NCBI GenBank assembly: GCA_937883885.1
Contig: CAKZXL010000083.1
Coordinates: 1-6,582, forward strand
Length of the DNA: 6,582 bases
Direction of reading: 5' to 3'
Source: an uncultured Aquincola sp.
GTDB lineage: Bacteria; Pseudomonadota; Gammaproteobacteria; Burkholderiales; Burkholderiaceae
Shown here: one piece after another, positions 5,591 to 6,582 of the stretch
Layout of the letters: every line of letters begins with the position of its first letter
Numbering within the stretch: position 1 is the stretch's first letter
Position numbers and translations under genes: made by a program
The notes under the pieces: generated by a model
Databases searched by the model: none
Seen by the model: the letters and a program-made list of their open reading frames with translations, nothing else
Told to the model about the DNA's origin: nothing

Positions 5591-6114
5591 AGAAGTCGAC
5601 CCTCACCGCCCTGGCCGCTGCCCTGATGCTGCCCACGCTGGCACTGGCACAAACCCACGCCGCGCACGAGCACGGCAAGGTGGCGGTGGACATCGCCGTC
5701 GAGCGTCAGCAGCTCACCGTCGCCATCGACACGCCGCTGGACAACCTGCTGGGCTTCGAGCGGGCGCCGCGCAGCGCCACCGAAAAGCAGGCCGCCGACG
5801 CCGCCGTGACCAAGCTGCGCGCCGCCGATGGCTGGCTGCGCATCGACCCGCAGGCAGGCTGCCAGCTGCAGGACGTGACGCTGGAATCGGGCGCGCTGGG
5901 CCTGGGCGGCGCACCGGCCGAGGGCGAGCATGCCGACCTGGAAGGCAGCGTGACCTACCGCTGCACCGACGCCACCCGCGCCGCCTGGATCGACGTCGGC
6001 CTGGCCGATGCGTTCAAGCGCGTGAAGTCGCTGCAGGTGCAGGTGGCCGGCCCCCAGGGCCAATCGAAGCAGACGCTGAGCGGCAAGAACCGGCGGGTGG
6101 TGCTGACGAAATGA
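5587..6114 (+). CDS. zrgA: DUF2796 (ZrgA-type) periplasmic zinc-binding protein
   Basis: The 175-aa predicted periplasmic protein has a clear signal peptide: Lys2-Lys3, a hydrophobic run about 6-20, and likely cleavage after ALA (19-21), before Gln22. The mature N-terminus HAAHEHGKV (24-32) and the segment DTPLDNLLGFERAP (48-61) match the DUF2796 signature HEHG...sP..nl.GFE.aP. Cys92 and Cys126 could form a disulfide. In Vibrio cholerae (zrgA) and Pseudomonas aeruginosa (PA4063) family members are zinc-regulated, periplasmic and zinc-binding, with ABC-type partners downstream. The long His-rich loop usual in the family is missing: only EGEHADLEG (112-120, His115) remains at its expected place, leaving four histidines in all, three at the N-terminus. 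Both ends overlap neighbours by 4 nt (ATGA at 5587 and 6111), so it is translationally coupled within the operon. Confidence 0.88.
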   Translation: MKKSTLTALAAALMLPTLALAQTHAAHEHGKVAVDIAVERQQLTVAIDTPLDNLLGFERAPRSATEKQAADAAVTKLRAADGWLRIDPQAGCQLQDVTLESGALGLGGAPAEGEHADLEGSVTYRCTDATRAAWIDVGLADAFKRVKSLQVQVAGPQGQSKQTLSGKNRRVVLTK

Positions 6115-6582
6115 CGGCCGGCTCCGAGCCGCTGGTGCACTGCCAGAGCCTGCGCTTTCGCTGGCCGGGTGCCGCGCACGACACGCTGGCCATCGACCAC
6201 TTCGAGGTGCAGGCCGGCAGCACGTTGTTCCTGCACGGGCCCAGCGGCTGCGGCAAGAGCACGCTGCTGTCGGTGCTGGCTGGCGTGCTGCAGCCACAGT
6301 CGGGTCGGGTGACGATGCAGGGCCAGGCCTGGTCCGACCTGCCGGCCGGCCGCCGCGACCAGCGGCGGGCCGACCTGGTGGGCTACGTGTTCCAGCAGTT
6401 CAACCTGCTGCCTTACTTGAGCGTGCTGGACAACGTGCTGCTGCCCTGCCGCTTCTCGGCCGTGCGCCGCCAGGCCGCGGGCGATGCGCCCGCCGCCGCC
6501 CGCGCGCTGCTGCAGCGCATGGACCTGCCGCCCGCGTTGTGGACGCGCGAGCCCACCGCGCTGTCGGTCGGCCAGCAGCAGC
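6111..6582 (+). CDS. ABC transporter ATP-binding protein, LolD/MacB-like, DUF2796-associated (partial, 3' end outside window)
   Basis: At least 157 aa are present; the frame is open to the window edge, so the end is missing. Walker A is GPSGCGKST (43-51). The Q-loop region is GYVFQQFNLLPYLSVLDNV (91-109), typical of the LolD/MacB-type ATPases that pair with FtsX-like permeases rather than of metal importers. The signature reads LSVGQQQ (151-157) where most relatives have LSGGQ. Walker B and the switch histidine lie beyond the window. The neighbour order (DUF2796 gene, then this ATPase) matches the zrg and PA4063-PA4066 type clusters, where a permease and a further periplasmic protein follow. 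The ATG overlaps the DUF2796 stop (ATGA). Its role in zinc handling, by uptake or by moving a zinc-loaded protein or lipoprotein, is not settled by the sequence. Confidence 0.9.
   Translation, partial: MTAGSEPLVHCQSLRFRWPGAAHDTLAIDHFEVQAGSTLFLHGPSGCGKSTLLSVLAGVLQPQSGRVTMQGQAWSDLPAGRRDQRRADLVGYVFQQFNLLPYLSVLDNVLLPCRFSAVRRQAAGDAPAAARALLQRMDLPPALWTREPTALSVGQQQ

Overview
The window reads as chromosomal DNA of a high-GC betaproteobacterium, most likely Burkholderiales in or near Comamonadaceae or Sphaerotilaceae. The basis is the GC-rich third codon positions, a RibBA whose GTP cyclohydrolase half lacks its zinc cysteines, the ribBA-ribH-nusB order, and a Fur-family regulator beside a metal ABC importer. 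The genus cannot be fixed by eye. I see no RNA gene, insertion sequence, CRISPR array or origin.

Layout. (1) 5-2071, plus strand: ribBA, ribH and nusB are packed almost without gaps (1-nt gap, then a 4-nt GTGA overlap). They cover two late steps of riboflavin synthesis and an rRNA antitermination factor. (2) 2072-2814, minus strand: a small unrecognised protein gene (82 aa) whose stop codon abuts that of nusB, then a Fur-family regulator, probably Zur. (3) 2815 to the window end, plus strand: a tightly overlapping operon divergent from the regulator. It encodes a small predicted membrane protein (60 aa, tentative), a ZnuC-like ATPase, a single 597-aa ORF joining a ZnuB-like permease to a ZnuA-like binding protein, a DUF2796/ZrgA-type periplasmic protein, and the start of a second ABC ATPase cut by the window edge.

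How the genes fit together. The right half looks like a metal-starvation regulon, most probably for zinc. The regulator would sense zinc and bind near 2863-2900, where two overlapping inverted repeats cover a -10-like hexamer. The operon supplies a cluster A-I metal importer followed by the first genes of a DUF2796-type accessory system, as in Vibrio zrg and Pseudomonas aeruginosa PA4063-PA4066.

The most unusual item is the permease/binding-protein fusion. The permease reading frame runs without a stop into a full-length binding protein, and what would be the binding protein's signal peptide sits inside the joined protein as an extra hydrophobic segment with a plausible signal-peptidase site. 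Also notable are a possible leaderless start for the 60-aa ORF, a DUF2796 protein and a binding domain that both lack His-rich loops, and tandem hairpins spanning the convergent nusB stop.
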